DNA of 64,000 nucleotides from Hydrogenispora ethanolica (GCF_004340685.1 NZ_SLUN01000033.1:1-64000), one strand, 5' to 3'. Positions 1-8,754 are shown, counted from the stretch's first letter. Made by a program: numbers and translations. Notes: generated from the sequence alone by a model not told the origin.

Positions 1-5
1 GTCAG

Positions 6-10
6 CCTCC
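6..10 (-). promoter_or_regulatory. Ribosome binding site of a gene beyond the left edge
   Basis: The minus strand reads GGAGG here, five bases before the window ends, so a start codon should lie just outside. Because the gene at 85-1041 is the first permease of a CUT1 sugar transporter, the missing gene is probably its MalG-type partner permease. The base assignment is seen; the identity is inferred. A small hairpin (CTAAGC/GCTTAG, about 32-47) lies between the two genes. Confidence 0.5.
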
Positions 11-84
11 TTCGTATTGTAGCTCTGTTCTAAGCTCTCGCTTAGTTTAACCTACGTTTTGCGAATCGGATGCTGGCACTTCCA

Positions 85-1041
85 TTATATCTTACTATCG
101 GTATTGCCGCTGCGCATCAGTTTCAGTTGCGCCAGGCTTAAAGCGAAGATGATCATGAACAAAACAAAGGCCAAAGCCGAGGCATAGCCCAGCTTCATAT
201 ATTCGAAGCATTGGCGGTAAATATAGAAAACCGAAACATTGGTGGCGTCGGCCGGCCCCCCGTTGGTCATGATCTTGATCTGGTCGAACACCTGGAACGA
301 AGCAATGGTGGTCACAATCAACACGAAAGTGCTGGTTTCCTTCAACAATGGCAAGGTGATATTCTTGAAAATGGTCAGGACATTGGCCCCGTCGAGCCGC
401 GCCGCTTCGTAATAGCTGACCGGAATGTCCTTCAAAGCGGCCAGAAACAATACCGTATAATAGCCGATGACCATCCACGCCGAAACCAGCGCGATACAGA
501 TCAGGGCCTGGTCGGGGTCGCCCAGAAAGGTCTGGGCCGGCAAGCCCAGCAACTTGATCGCGCCGTTCACCATTCCCCGCTGTTCCTCGAACATAAACAT
601 CCAGATGATGCCGGCCACCACCGTCGAGACGGAGAACGGCATGAAATTGACGGTCCGGATGAACTCCTGAAACTTGCCGGGGATCGAATGGATGAAAACC
701 GCCAGCAAGAGCGAGATCCCGTAGACCAACGGCACAAACATTAAAGAATATAAAGCGGTGGTGCGCAGGCTCACCCACCAGTCCAGATCGCCGCTGAGCG
801 TCCAATAGTTTTTGAGACCCACGAATTGCATGGGCTCCAGGGCGTTCCAATCGTGGAGGCTTACATAAAAAGCGATCACGATCGGCAAAAAGATGAATAC
901 CGCCAGGCCTATCAGGTCGGGAGCCAGCATCAGATAGGCGAAGAGGTTCTCCTGCACCTTCGGACGGGTCAAAAATCGGCTTTGGATATGGTTCTGCGGG
1001 AACTCATGACTCACTTTCTTTGTAAATGATTCCAGTTTCAT
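85..1041 (-). CDS. Sugar ABC transporter permease, MalF/UgpA type
   Basis: Inner-membrane permease of a CUT1-family carbohydrate ABC transporter. The 318-residue protein has about six hydrophobic segments; the first reads LIGLAVFIFLPIVIAFYVSL. The cytoplasmic EAA loop that docks the ATPase is clear (EAARLDGAN, followed by ITLPLL). A longer frame starts at a GTG at 1065, but that codon lies inside the arm of a hairpin. The ATG at 1041 has GGGAG six bases upstream and is preferred. It follows the binding-protein gene at 1148-2404 in the same orientation, and a second permease probably follows to the left. No ATPase is encoded nearby, so a shared MsmX-like ATPase elsewhere is likely. The substrate cannot be read from sequence; the neighbouring GH172 enzyme suggests a fructose- or arabinose-containing oligosaccharide. 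Confidence 0.93.
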   Translation of the reverse strand: MKLESFTKKVSHEFPQNHIQSRFLTRPKVQENLFAYLMLAPDLIGLAVFIFLPIVIAFYVSLHDWNALEPMQFVGLKNYWTLSGDLDWWVSLRTTALYSLMFVPLVYGISLLLAVFIHSIPGKFQEFIRTVNFMPFSVSTVVAGIIWMFMFEEQRGMVNGAIKLLGLPAQTFLGDPDQALICIALVSAWMVIGYYTVLFLAALKDIPVSYYEAARLDGANVLTIFKNITLPLLKETSTFVLIVTTIASFQVFDQIKIMTNGGPADATNVSVFYIYRQCFEYMKLGYASALAFVLFMIIFALSLAQLKLMRSGNTDSKI

Positions 1042-1055
1042 TTCAATCTCCCATT

Positions 1056-1120
1056 TTCGAATCACCCTCCATCTTACCTGTCCGCCTCAAGGCGGGTGGA
1101 GCGATGGAGGGTGATTCGAA
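1056..1120 (-). repeat. Long hairpin between binding-protein and permease genes
   Basis: Two perfect 18-bp arms (1056-1073 and 1103-1120, core AATCACCCTCCATC / GATGGAGGGTGATT) enclose a second hairpin (CCGCCT/AGGCGG). No U-run follows in the direction of transcription and the RBS of the permease lies just downstream. It therefore looks like an mRNA-stabilising or partially attenuating structure, which would give more binding protein than permease, rather than a full terminator. Confidence 0.7.
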
Positions 1121-1147
1121 TGTCCCATAATGTAAACTAGCAGAAAA

Positions 1148-2404
1148 TCACATTGAGCCCTTAAAATCTTTCAAGAATTGCTTGATCTTCTGGTCCGCTT
1201 TTTGAGCCGCCTGCCTCGGAGCGACATTCTTGAACATCACCTCTTGCAGCGCATCGCCCACAAAACCGACGATCTCGGCCGGGTAACGCGGTTCGCCGAT
1301 GGCGGTTTCATAGATCTGATCGGTGAATACTTTGCGCAACCCTTTGCCATAGATCGCCGCGCCGGCCTGAACCACCGATTTGCGGGGCGAGTAGGCGAAC
1401 TTAACCTCGGTGCACCATTTCAGCGGCAGATTGACGTTTTCGGCCAGGGCCCACATGGCGAACTTGGCGGCGGCGTCGGCATTCTTGCTTTTGCCGTTGA
1501 CCATGAACTTCCAGCCGCCGGCATCGGTAGCCGCTTTGCCGCCGGGCGGAGTGGGTAACGGAACCAACCCGATATTTTTATCGGCGAAATCCTTTTCCAA
1601 ACGGGCAATGATCCAGGTGCCGCAGATCTGCATGGCCGCCGAGCCATCGCCGATAAATGGCTCCCACGTGCCCTTGGCCAGTTTGCTGGGGGCTCCGGCT
1701 TTGATCAAGTCCGCCCACAATTTGAGGGCATTCTCCACCGCCCGGCCTTTAAACGCGGATTTCTTGGTTTGAACATTGATCACGGTCCCGCCGCCTTGCC
1801 ACAGGAACGGATACCAGGTGAAGTTCTGGTAATAGCCTCTTTGCGGTTCGATCACCAGTCCGGCGACTTGGTCGGTCTTCAGCTTTTTGGTGGCGCCGAT
1901 CAATTCCTGCCAGGTCTTGGGCGGGGCGACATTGGCCTTGGCCAGCATGTCTTTGTTGTAATACAAGCCCAACAGTTCCACTTCAAACGGGATGGCGTAA
2001 ATCTTGCCTTTGACGGTTACCGCATCCAGGGAACTCTTCAAGAAATCGGCGCGGATCTTGTCCGTGAAGTAAGGTGTCAAATCCAGCGCCAGTCCGGAGT
2101 TGGCGTATTTCAAGAAATCGCCGGGGCTGATCACAAACACATCCGGTCCGCTATTCGCGGCGAAGGCGGTCGTCAACTTGGCCCCCATATACTCCGATTC
2201 GGGAATATTTTCGTAGACGATCTCGACATTGGGGTTGACCTTCATGTACTCCTGGCCCAGGGAGATCATGAATTCTTTCTCGTAATTGGAATGAAAAGTC
2301 CAGAATTTAATCCTGGTCTTTTCTTGGGCTCCGGCTGTGCAAACTCCGGCAAGTAAGGTTAAAACAGCCAGCAGACCGAGCAAACGCCAAACTCTTTTTC
2401 TCAT
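1148..2404 (-). CDS. Extracellular sugar-binding protein, family 1 (CUT1)
   Basis: Solute-binding protein of the CUT1 transporter whose permease follows at 85-1041. The 418-residue product starts with a charged n-region (MRKRVWR), a hydrophobic core and a probable signal-peptidase I site near AGAQ. The Cys in LAGVC does not fit a lipobox because Val precedes it. Family features include the early KFWTF strand, NSGPDVFVISPGDFL, AAMQICGTW and the late EPRYPAEI. The start at 2404 is chosen because GGGAGG lies upstream; a longer frame to 2527 would run through the promoter. It is clearly paralogous to the lipoprotein at 3869-5176 (shared AAMQICG.W, EPRYP.EI and EWCTE/KWCTE motifs). It is transcribed from a divergent promoter region shared with the GH172 gene. 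Confidence 0.93.
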   Translation of the reverse strand: MRKRVWRLLGLLAVLTLLAGVCTAGAQEKTRIKFWTFHSNYEKEFMISLGQEYMKVNPNVEIVYENIPESEYMGAKLTTAFAANSGPDVFVISPGDFLKYANSGLALDLTPYFTDKIRADFLKSSLDAVTVKGKIYAIPFEVELLGLYYNKDMLAKANVAPPKTWQELIGATKKLKTDQVAGLVIEPQRGYYQNFTWYPFLWQGGGTVINVQTKKSAFKGRAVENALKLWADLIKAGAPSKLAKGTWEPFIGDGSAAMQICGTWIIARLEKDFADKNIGLVPLPTPPGGKAATDAGGWKFMVNGKSKNADAAAKFAMWALAENVNLPLKWCTEVKFAYSPRKSVVQAGAAIYGKGLRKVFTDQIYETAIGEPRYPAEIVGFVGDALQEVMFKNVAPRQAAQKADQKIKQFLKDFKGSM

Positions 2405-2443
2405 GACAACTACCTCCCTTAAATGATTTGAGTCCGTGGCTTT

Positions 2444-2627
2444 ATTATAGAACCTCCGCCAAAACCGGATAACGGAACAAGTCTTGGTTAAGGGGTAGGA
2501 TTTTTGGTTTTTGCAAAATCCCATCACCGATGAAACGGTTGAAAGATTTCACCGTAACTTTATCCAAAAATCCTACCCCAAAACCAAGACTTGAGGCCCT
2601 CAACATTTTTTAGAATCATGGTATGAT
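2444..2627. promoter_or_regulatory. Divergent promoters with symmetrical activator-type arms
   Basis: The leftward -10 box TATAAT is at 2444-2449 (minus) and the rightward -10 TATGAT at 2622-2627. A 30-bp inverted repeat with two mismatches lies between them: arms 2478-2507 and 2564-2593, with cores CAAGTCTTGG and GGGGTAGGATTTTTGG. Each arm ends exactly 28 bp from its -10, at about -41, and neither promoter has a good -35. That is the geometry of activator sites next to the -35 region. The AraC-type response regulator at 5180-6784 is the obvious candidate, by inference. Confidence 0.65.
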
Positions 2628-2659
2628 GAGGTAAGAAAGAAAAATTGGAGGGTTTGCCA

Positions 2660-3751
2660 ATGAACGATCTGCTCTACCCGGCCGCTTCCTTAAGCACAAT
2701 CGCCTATGCCAGAAACGCCAAAAGAAACCGCCTTTCCAGCTTTGACCGGACTGGCGGCAATGATGACCGGATCTATCTCGCACCGGGCGAAACCCGCACC
2801 ATTGCCGATATCGCCGGAGCAGGATGCATCAACCACATCTGGTGTACCCTTGCCGGGGAGAACTTTGTGGAGGAGAAGAACTATTTACGGAAGGTCGTGC
2901 TCCGGATGTACTGGGACGCAGAGGAAAATCCCAGCGTCGAGGCGCCGATCGGCGACTTTTTCGGGATGGGGCACGCCCAATGCCGGAACTTTGTCTCGTT
3001 GCCGTTGCAGATGAGTCCGGAGAACGGCAAGAGTTTTAACTGCTGGTTCCCGATGCCTTATGCCACCCGGGCCAGGATCGAAGTACTCAATGAATGCGAT
3101 AAACAGACCATTTTCTATTTTTATGTGGATTACGAAGCGTATAACTCCTTGCCTGATAACCTGCTGCGGTTTCACGCGGTCTGGCACCGGGAATGCCCCA
3201 CCAAAGGCCGGAAACAGGGCGGCATAACCAATCGGGAATGGCTGTTTGAGGGCAAGAACACGACCGGGGACGAAAATTACGTCATCTTGGAAGCGGAAGG
3301 TCGCGGGCATTACGTGGGCTGCAATATTAATATCCACAATTTGCGGGACACCGCCAAATGGGATTGGCCGGGTGAAGGAGACGACATGATCTTTATCGAC
3401 GGCGAAAAATGGCCGCCCACCCTGCACGGCACCGGAACCGAGGATTACGTCAATATGGCCTGGTGCCCGACGCAGGAGTATTCCGCCCCATATCACGGCT
3501 TGATTTTGGGCGGAAAAGACAACTGGAAGGGCCGGATCAGCTACTACCGTTACCACATCCAGGATCCGATCATGTTCGAAAAGTCCATCCGGGTCACCAT
3601 CGAACACGGCCACAACAACCACCGCTCCGACGACTGGTCAAGCACGGCCTATTGGTATCAGAGCGAACCCCACCTGAAGTTTAAACCGCTTTTGCCCGTG
3701 AAACTGCGGTTGCCCATTGATGAAGAGGAGTTCCAATGGGAATGGAAATAA
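2660..3751 (+). CDS. GH172 / DUF2961 family protein
   Basis: A 363-residue protein of the DUF2961 family, now glycoside hydrolase family 172, whose known members act on difructose anhydrides and alpha-D-fructofuranosyl or arabinofuranosyl linkages. The diagnostic HGTGTEDYVNMAW motif (about residues 255-267) carries the family's conserved Glu, and GDFFGMGHA is the other hallmark. No signal peptide is visible, so the enzyme should act in the cytoplasm on an imported oligosaccharide. The ATG at 2660 has GGAGG at 2648-2652; the upstream TTG at 2645 overlaps that RBS. It diverges from the CUT1 binding-protein gene with mirrored regulatory sites, which suggests that transporter and hydrolase are co-induced. 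The exact substrate is unknown. Confidence 0.88.
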   Translation: MNDLLYPAASLSTIAYARNAKRNRLSSFDRTGGNDDRIYLAPGETRTIADIAGAGCINHIWCTLAGENFVEEKNYLRKVVLRMYWDAEENPSVEAPIGDFFGMGHAQCRNFVSLPLQMSPENGKSFNCWFPMPYATRARIEVLNECDKQTIFYFYVDYEAYNSLPDNLLRFHAVWHRECPTKGRKQGGITNREWLFEGKNTTGDENYVILEAEGRGHYVGCNINIHNLRDTAKWDWPGEGDDMIFIDGEKWPPTLHGTGTEDYVNMAWCPTQEYSAPYHGLILGGKDNWKGRISYYRYHIQDPIMFEKSIRVTIEHGHNNHRSDDWSSTAYWYQSEPHLKFKPLLPVKLRLPIDEEEFQWEWK

Positions 3752-3755
3752 TCGT

Positions 3756-3792
3756 AAAAAAACCGGGGCTTTTAAAAGCGCCGGTTTTTTGA
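3756..3792. terminator. Bidirectional intrinsic terminator
   Basis: AAAAACCGG and CCGGTTTTTT flank an inner GCTTTTAAAAGC palindrome directly after the GH172 gene. Both strands give a T-run after the stem, so it can also end transcripts from the minus-strand gene at 3869. Confidence 0.85.
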
Positions 3793-3836
3793 TGCTTGAT
3801 TCAAGTGCGGAAACCAATTTTAGGTAATGCAACCGC

Positions 3837-3866
3837 AATACATTAATATACAATACATTAATATAT
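3837..3866. repeat. Two-copy 15-bp direct repeat
   Basis: AATACATTAATATA occurs at 3837-3850 and again at 3852-3865, in the AT-rich gap between the terminator and the minus-strand lipoprotein gene. No function is evident. Confidence 0.6.
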
Positions 3867-3868
3867 TA

Positions 3869-5176
3869 TTAGGGTTGAAAAAGATCGCCCCGATTAGACC
3901 GGAAATAATGATTGATCGCTTCATCGGCTTTGGCGGCGATGCTTGAAAGCGGCTTCCCGGTGAAGAGGGCGTTCTGAATCGCTTTACTGACGACATTCGA
4001 TATTTCCGAAGGATAGCGCGGTTCGGGGACGGCAAACGGCAGGATCTGCCGGCTGAAGATGCGGCCCTTGTCGTTGCCGAACAGCTTCTCGGCCCGCTTC
4101 AGCACACTGAGCCGCGCCGGAAACTTTGAGCTGGCTTCGGTGCACCATTCGATGGGCCGCGCCGGATCGGCGCCCCACATCCACAGGCTGAAAGCCACCG
4201 CTTCATCCTTAAACTTGCTGTTGGGGTTGATGACCTGGAACCAGCCGCCGTAAACGCTTCTGACCCGGCTTCCGGGAAGAACCGGTACCGGTACCACGCC
4301 GTATTCGAATTGCGGATAATATTTTTCGAGCATTCGGACAGCCCAATAGCCGCAGATCTGCATCGCTGCTTTCCCGCTGGCCAATGGATAAATATCGGGA
4401 GCCAGTTGAACCGCTGTTTCTAGGCGATAGCTATATGGCGCTAAATTCCGCCAGAGTTCCAATGCTTTGATACCCATGGTTTGAAAAGAAGCGACGTGAG
4501 TTTTCTCAGTGAACACGCCATCGCATAATTGCATTAAAAACGTATAAAAAATGAAGTTCTGATAGTCGCTGGGCTGTACCGGGAGGTAGATTCCGGCCAT
4601 ATTGCCCGAGTTTAAAATTCTGGCGCAACGCAACAGCTCGGCCCAGGTGCGCGGGGGCGATAACTTTTTCTGATGAAAGACCCTTTGATTATAAAATAAT
4701 GCCACCGGCTCCCGCTCAATGGGAATCCCCATGATTTGGCCATGGTAGCTTACCGTCTCCAAACTCGGTTTATAGAAATCGGCGCGCAATTCTCGGGATA
4801 AATAGCGATCCAGCGGCAAGGCACAACCGGCCTTGGCGTACTTTAAAAAGCTGCCCGCCGAGATCAAATAGACATCGGGGGCGCTATTGGTGGCGAAAGC
4901 CGTCGGCAACTTGTTCGTCAAGTAATCGGTGAAAGGGATCAACTCCAGGCTTACCTGAACCCCCGGATGTTGGTCATTCCAAAGTTTGAGCCAATCGTAT
5001 AAAATATAATCTTCCTTATTGGATTTGAACTTCCACATCACCAGCCGTTTGACGGTTTTTGCGCCGGCATCGGTCCGTGATGAAACGCCGCCGCTCGATC
5101 CACAGCCCGCCAAGTTGCCGAGGACCAGCAGCAGCGGCAGAACGATAAGCATGGCTTTTCGAATGGCTGGTTTCAT
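3869..5176 (-). CDS. Solute-binding lipoprotein linked to a two-component system
   Basis: A 435-residue family 1 binding protein with a lipoprotein signal peptide ending in the lipobox LAGC (Cys near residue 25) and a Gly/Ser-rich linker, so it should be anchored to the outer face of the membrane. It is homologous along its length to the CUT1 binding protein at 1148-2404 (NSAPDVYLISAGSFL, AAMQICGYW, EPRYPSEI). The ATG at 5176 starts three bases after the stop of the response-regulator gene, making it the last gene of a kinase-regulator-binding protein operon. It has no permease of its own. It could share the neighbouring transporter or present ligand to the kinase sensor domain; both roles are inferences. 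Confidence 0.9.
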   Translation of the reverse strand: MKPAIRKAMLIVLPLLLVLGNLAGCGSSGGVSSRTDAGAKTVKRLVMWKFKSNKEDYILYDWLKLWNDQHPGVQVSLELIPFTDYLTNKLPTAFATNSAPDVYLISAGSFLKYAKAGCALPLDRYLSRELRADFYKPSLETVSYHGQIMGIPIEREPVALFYNQRVFHQKKLSPPRTWAELLRCARILNSGNMAGIYLPVQPSDYQNFIFYTFLMQLCDGVFTEKTHVASFQTMGIKALELWRNLAPYSYRLETAVQLAPDIYPLASGKAAMQICGYWAVRMLEKYYPQFEYGVVPVPVLPGSRVRSVYGGWFQVINPNSKFKDEAVAFSLWMWGADPARPIEWCTEASSKFPARLSVLKRAEKLFGNDKGRIFSRQILPFAVPEPRYPSEISNVVSKAIQNALFTGKPLSSIAAKADEAINHYFRSNRGDLFQP

Positions 5177-5179
5177 CTT

Positions 5180-6784
5180 TCAGACCATCCTTTCCCGGTA
5201 TTCGTTGGGAGTCATTCCGGTATGTTTTTTAAACACTTTATTGAAATACTTTACATCTTTATAACCCACCATCTCCGCAATCTCATAGGTTTTCAGATCC
5301 AACTGCCGCAATAGCGCTTTGGCCTGTTCCACCCGGAACTCGGTCAAGAAATTGGTAAAGGATACTCCGGTTTCCCTTTTAAAAAGGTCACTTAAGTAGG
5401 ATTCGTTCATAAAAAAGTCAGCGGCGATCTGCCGTAGCGAAATATCGTTGAAATAATGGTTCTTAATGTAAGTAATGATATGATTGATAATTCTCCGGCA
5501 GCCCGGTTTGTTGGCGGCGCAAAAATGAGCGGCGATGGACTTGGTGTATTCGGAGAGCAGCGCTTGAAGGTCGTCGATATTATCGCTGGCGGTTATTTTG
5601 CCGATCATTTCGCTGTTGGCGGTCTCCCGCGGGAGTGCGGCCGCACCGTTCTCCGCCAGATTTCCGGAAACGGTGACGATAAATTCGGCGACCAGGTTTT
5701 TGAACTTGGTCGAGTCCCGGTCGGCGATCTGCCGGAACTTCTGAATCATCTGCTGCAAAATAAGGCTGGAACGGTCGCCATCCCCCAAATGCATGGCTTC
5801 CAAAAATTCCGCTTCCAGCTCCAGCGGATAACTGTCCGGGCCGGCCATGGGATTCATTTCCCCGAAACGGATGAGGCTGTTCTTCGGGAAAAAGAACTTA
5901 TTCCGCATAATCACCAGGCATTCCTTATAGGCGGCGCGGAATTGGTCCGGCTGTTCATGCGGCTCGCTCATGCCAATGGTAAGGCTCTCCGCCAGTTGAG
6001 CGCTTAATTCGGCATGAAGCGCTCCCACTTGACTTTGGAGCGCTGCCGGATCGTGGTCCGTCGCCGGCAGCAGGCAGCAATACCCGCCGTTATGAAGATC
6101 CAGGACGCAGCCGTTCCGGGCATCCATCGCCTTTCTCACCGCTTCCCGGAATAAAGTCAGTTTTTGCAGATTGGTTTCAAATTCTTCCGCAGGGAGACCG
6201 GCTAAGGTCACATTATCCAGCTGAATGAAACAGAGGATGAATGGCGCAAAGAAGAGCCCGCCTTCCCGGGAGTCCGGCGTCAAATCGTCTAAAATACGGG
6301 GCTCCGGATTGTATACCAGTTCCTGAAAGATCCTTTCGCGCCGGGATTGCGCGGCTGCTCTTTTGAGAGCGTCGAGTTCCGCTTCCTCCCGTTTTTGGGC
6401 CTCCCGGCCAAGTTTGCCGGCTGCGACTGTTTTGAGGCTATTCAGTAGATCTTGATAAGCGGGAGGTTTTAGGATATAGTCCACAGTTCCCAACTTTAGT
6501 GCCTGTTGAGCATATTGAAAATCCGGATAACCGCTCAAAATGATAAACTGGAGTTCCGGGGCGACCAGTTTCGCTCGTTCGATCAACTCCAAGCCATCCA
6601 TCACCGGCATCTTAATATCGGTAATGACGACATCGGGGCGGTCCTGGGCGATCAGTTGCAACGCCCCCGCCCCATCCCTGGCGCGACCGGTTATCTCCCA
6701 ATCCTCGCCGGCCCGCTGGATCACCATTTCCATACCGCGCAACACTTTGGGCTCATCGTCAGCTAAAAGTATTTTTAAGGTCAT
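5180..6784 (-). CDS. Response regulator, YesN/AraC type
   Basis: A 534-residue cytoplasmic response regulator. The receiver domain (residues 1-125) has the acidic pair in ADDEP, the phospho-acceptor Asp56 in VITDIKMPVMDG, Ser84 and Lys106 in ILKPP. A long middle region with a degenerate GGDEF-like or coiled portion follows. The last 100 residues form a double helix-turn-helix AraC domain (ISLRQIAADFFMNESYLSDLF, then IAEMVGYKDVKYFNKVFKKH). GAGGAGG precedes the ATG at 6784, which lies 12 bases after the kinase stop. It probably controls the adjacent transporter and GH172 genes through the inverted repeat at 2478-2593, as an inference from position and site geometry. Confidence 0.95.
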   Translation of the reverse strand: MTLKILLADDEPKVLRGMEMVIQRAGEDWEITGRARDGAGALQLIAQDRPDVVITDIKMPVMDGLELIERAKLVAPELQFIILSGYPDFQYAQQALKLGTVDYILKPPAYQDLLNSLKTVAAGKLGREAQKREEAELDALKRAAAQSRRERIFQELVYNPEPRILDDLTPDSREGGLFFAPFILCFIQLDNVTLAGLPAEEFETNLQKLTLFREAVRKAMDARNGCVLDLHNGGYCCLLPATDHDPAALQSQVGALHAELSAQLAESLTIGMSEPHEQPDQFRAAYKECLVIMRNKFFFPKNSLIRFGEMNPMAGPDSYPLELEAEFLEAMHLGDGDRSSLILQQMIQKFRQIADRDSTKFKNLVAEFIVTVSGNLAENGAAALPRETANSEMIGKITASDNIDDLQALLSEYTKSIAAHFCAANKPGCRRIINHIITYIKNHYFNDISLRQIAADFFMNESYLSDLFKRETGVSFTNFLTEFRVEQAKALLRQLDLKTYEIAEMVGYKDVKYFNKVFKKHTGMTPNEYRERMV

Positions 6785-6796
6785 CTCGGAACCTCC

Positions 6797-8587
6797 TCAA
6801 GCCTCAGTCGTCGGAAGCATGATGGTCACCTTGGTACCCTTATCGATTTCACTTTCGATCTTTACCCCATACGGGCTGCCATAATAATACTTGATGCGGT
6901 GGTGAACATTGGCAATCCCGATCCCCCGCTGGACCGGATCCCCATGGTTCTTTTGCGCCGTGATCGTTGCCAACTGCGCCTCGGTCATTCCCTTGCCGTC
7001 ATCGCTGATCTCAAAAATCAGGTTTTCCCCCTGGCGATAACCCTTGATCAGGACTTTACCGTAACCCCTGCCGTTGGTGATTCCGTGATTCACCGCGTTT
7101 TCGACGAAGGGTTGAATTAAGAAGCTTAAGATCTCACAGCCGAAAATGTTCGGATCAACTTGCAATTCATAAGTCAGAGCATCTTCAAAACGGGCCTTTT
7201 GAATGAATAGATAATTTTCGATCTGTTGCAGTTCTTCCTGCACGGTTACGTTGCTATTGCCTTTCTTAATGCTATAGCGCAATATTTCACCCAATTTGGT
7301 GATAAGGACGCTGGTTTCTTCATCGCCTTTCAAGACTAACATCCAATAAATCGTATCCAGGGTATTATAAAGAAAATGCGGATTGATCTGAGCCTTTAAC
7401 GCTCTTAATTCAGCTTCCTTCTCGCGTAAGTTTTCCTGATAGACCTCTTCGATCAAATACCGCAGTTCCTTGGTCATTTCATTGAAAACCTCATTCAACT
7501 CCTTCATTTCATCCACCGGGTCGGCGGCCGAAGTGGCAGCGGCGTTTACATTCAAATTGCCGGCCATCACCTTTCTCATCGAACGCACCAATTCCCTTAC
7601 TGGGCCGGTGATCTTTTGGGAAATAATGACCGAGATGTAGATGGCCACGATGATGGCGACGATGCCAATGATCAGGATTAACCTTTGAATGTTGGCATAG
7701 TTCTTATTTAAATCGTTGATTGAGACAATGCTCAACAGCTTCCATTGCGTCACATCATTGGTGATAAAGTTGATCACAAATCCTTTGCGCAATGCCGAGC
7801 CGGCGACGGCATTTAAAATGCCTTTTTGAAGAATTTTGCCGTATTCGCCGTAAACATTGGCGCCGACCCATCTTTCCGGCCTTCCCGCAATAATATTGCC
7901 CTGGCGATCCGCGATATAGGCGGCGCCGATATCCCCTTCCATCGTGAAATTATCCCACAGTTTGGTTTCACGGACTACCATAATGATGAAGCCGATATCC
8001 TGAAACGTGTCCAGATCTCTGATCTTGCGGGCCACCAGGAAAAAATGATCGCCCCGGTTCTTGGCGGCATAGCGGACGAATTCACTGCGGGAAAAAAGCA
8101 TCTCGCCCCGGCTATGCTCCAATCTCCGTTCGATTGCGGCAATATGTGAATGAACATACTCGACCAATTCAATCTCCGCTTCTTGATAGATCGCCCCGGA
8201 CTTTGAAACGATAAAGAAACCTTCAATCTCATTGGAGATGGCATAGCTTAATTCCGGGGAAAACCTACTGATAAAAGCGTCGGCGTTTCTGCCCTTAACC
8301 AATAATGCCTGGATTTCCCGGTTGGAGATGATCGTCTTCGAAAAGAGATCGAGATCAGCGACGAACTTGGTCAATTTTTCGTTTTTCTGTTTCAAAATGA
8401 CTTGAATATAATTTTTATTGATATCCTGGACCGTGAAACGAATCACATAATCGGTGGCGATCTGCTGGAAAACAATCACGATAAAGATGAGAATCGAGAA
8501 ACTAACCGCCATCCTTCTGCTGAAGCCCGTCAGTCGTAAGCCTTTTAACATTTTCCCTCGCTCATTGGAACTCATTGCTGGTTTCAT
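6797..8587 (-). CDS. Sensor histidine kinase, YesM/LytS type
   Basis: A 596-residue membrane kinase. Transmembrane helices near residues 28-45 and 302-322 enclose an extracellular sensor region of about 250 residues. Then come a HAMP linker (ITGPVRELVRSMRKVMAGNL), the His_kinase motif with His404 in NPHFLYNTLDT, and a C-terminal HATPase domain (ENAVNHGI, ISDDGKGM, GIGIANVHHR). This is the usual YesM arrangement, which pairs with YesN regulators such as the one 12 bases downstream. The start is uncertain: ATG at 8587 has no good RBS, and Met5 or Met13 (8551, with GAGGG upstream) are alternatives. The gene heads a three-gene operon ending in a binding lipoprotein. Confidence 0.95.
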   Translation of the reverse strand: MKPAMSSNERGKMLKGLRLTGFSRRMAVSFSILIFIVIVFQQIATDYVIRFTVQDINKNYIQVILKQKNEKLTKFVADLDLFSKTIISNREIQALLVKGRNADAFISRFSPELSYAISNEIEGFFIVSKSGAIYQEAEIELVEYVHSHIAAIERRLEHSRGEMLFSRSEFVRYAAKNRGDHFFLVARKIRDLDTFQDIGFIIMVVRETKLWDNFTMEGDIGAAYIADRQGNIIAGRPERWVGANVYGEYGKILQKGILNAVAGSALRKGFVINFITNDVTQWKLLSIVSINDLNKNYANIQRLILIIGIVAIIVAIYISVIISQKITGPVRELVRSMRKVMAGNLNVNAAATSAADPVDEMKELNEVFNEMTKELRYLIEEVYQENLREKEAELRALKAQINPHFLYNTLDTIYWMLVLKGDEETSVLITKLGEILRYSIKKGNSNVTVQEELQQIENYLFIQKARFEDALTYELQVDPNIFGCEILSFLIQPFVENAVNHGITNGRGYGKVLIKGYRQGENLIFEISDDGKGMTEAQLATITAQKNHGDPVQRGIGIANVHHRIKYYYGSPYGVKIESEIDKGTKVTIMLPTTEA

Positions 8588-8653
8588 TGGATATTTCTAT
8601 AAAATGGCTAGTTATCCTTTATTAAACAGATATCGTTTACTCTGTAACAGGAA

Positions 8654-8681
8654 AGCACTCGTTGAATGGTCAACGAGTGCT
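8654..8681 (-). terminator. Probable terminator of the rbs-like operon
   Basis: A perfect 12-bp stem (AGCACTCGTTGA / TCAACGAGTGCT) with loop ATGG, followed on the minus strand by the T-rich TTTCCTGTT. It sits after the binding-protein gene ending at 8755 and ahead of the kinase gene. A second hairpin (CGATCCGG/CCGGATCG, 8713-8742) lies between it and the stop codon. Confidence 0.65.
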
Positions 8682-8754
8682 CATTTGATAATATTGTTTA
8701 GTTTTTGCTATCCGATCCGGTATTGCTTATTATTCCGGATCGTTATATCACGAA

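Noticed and set aside
2405-2527. N-terminal extension of the CUT1 binding protein
   Set aside because: It would run through the -10 box and put 41 residues before a clear signal peptide; the RBS supports the ATG at 2404.
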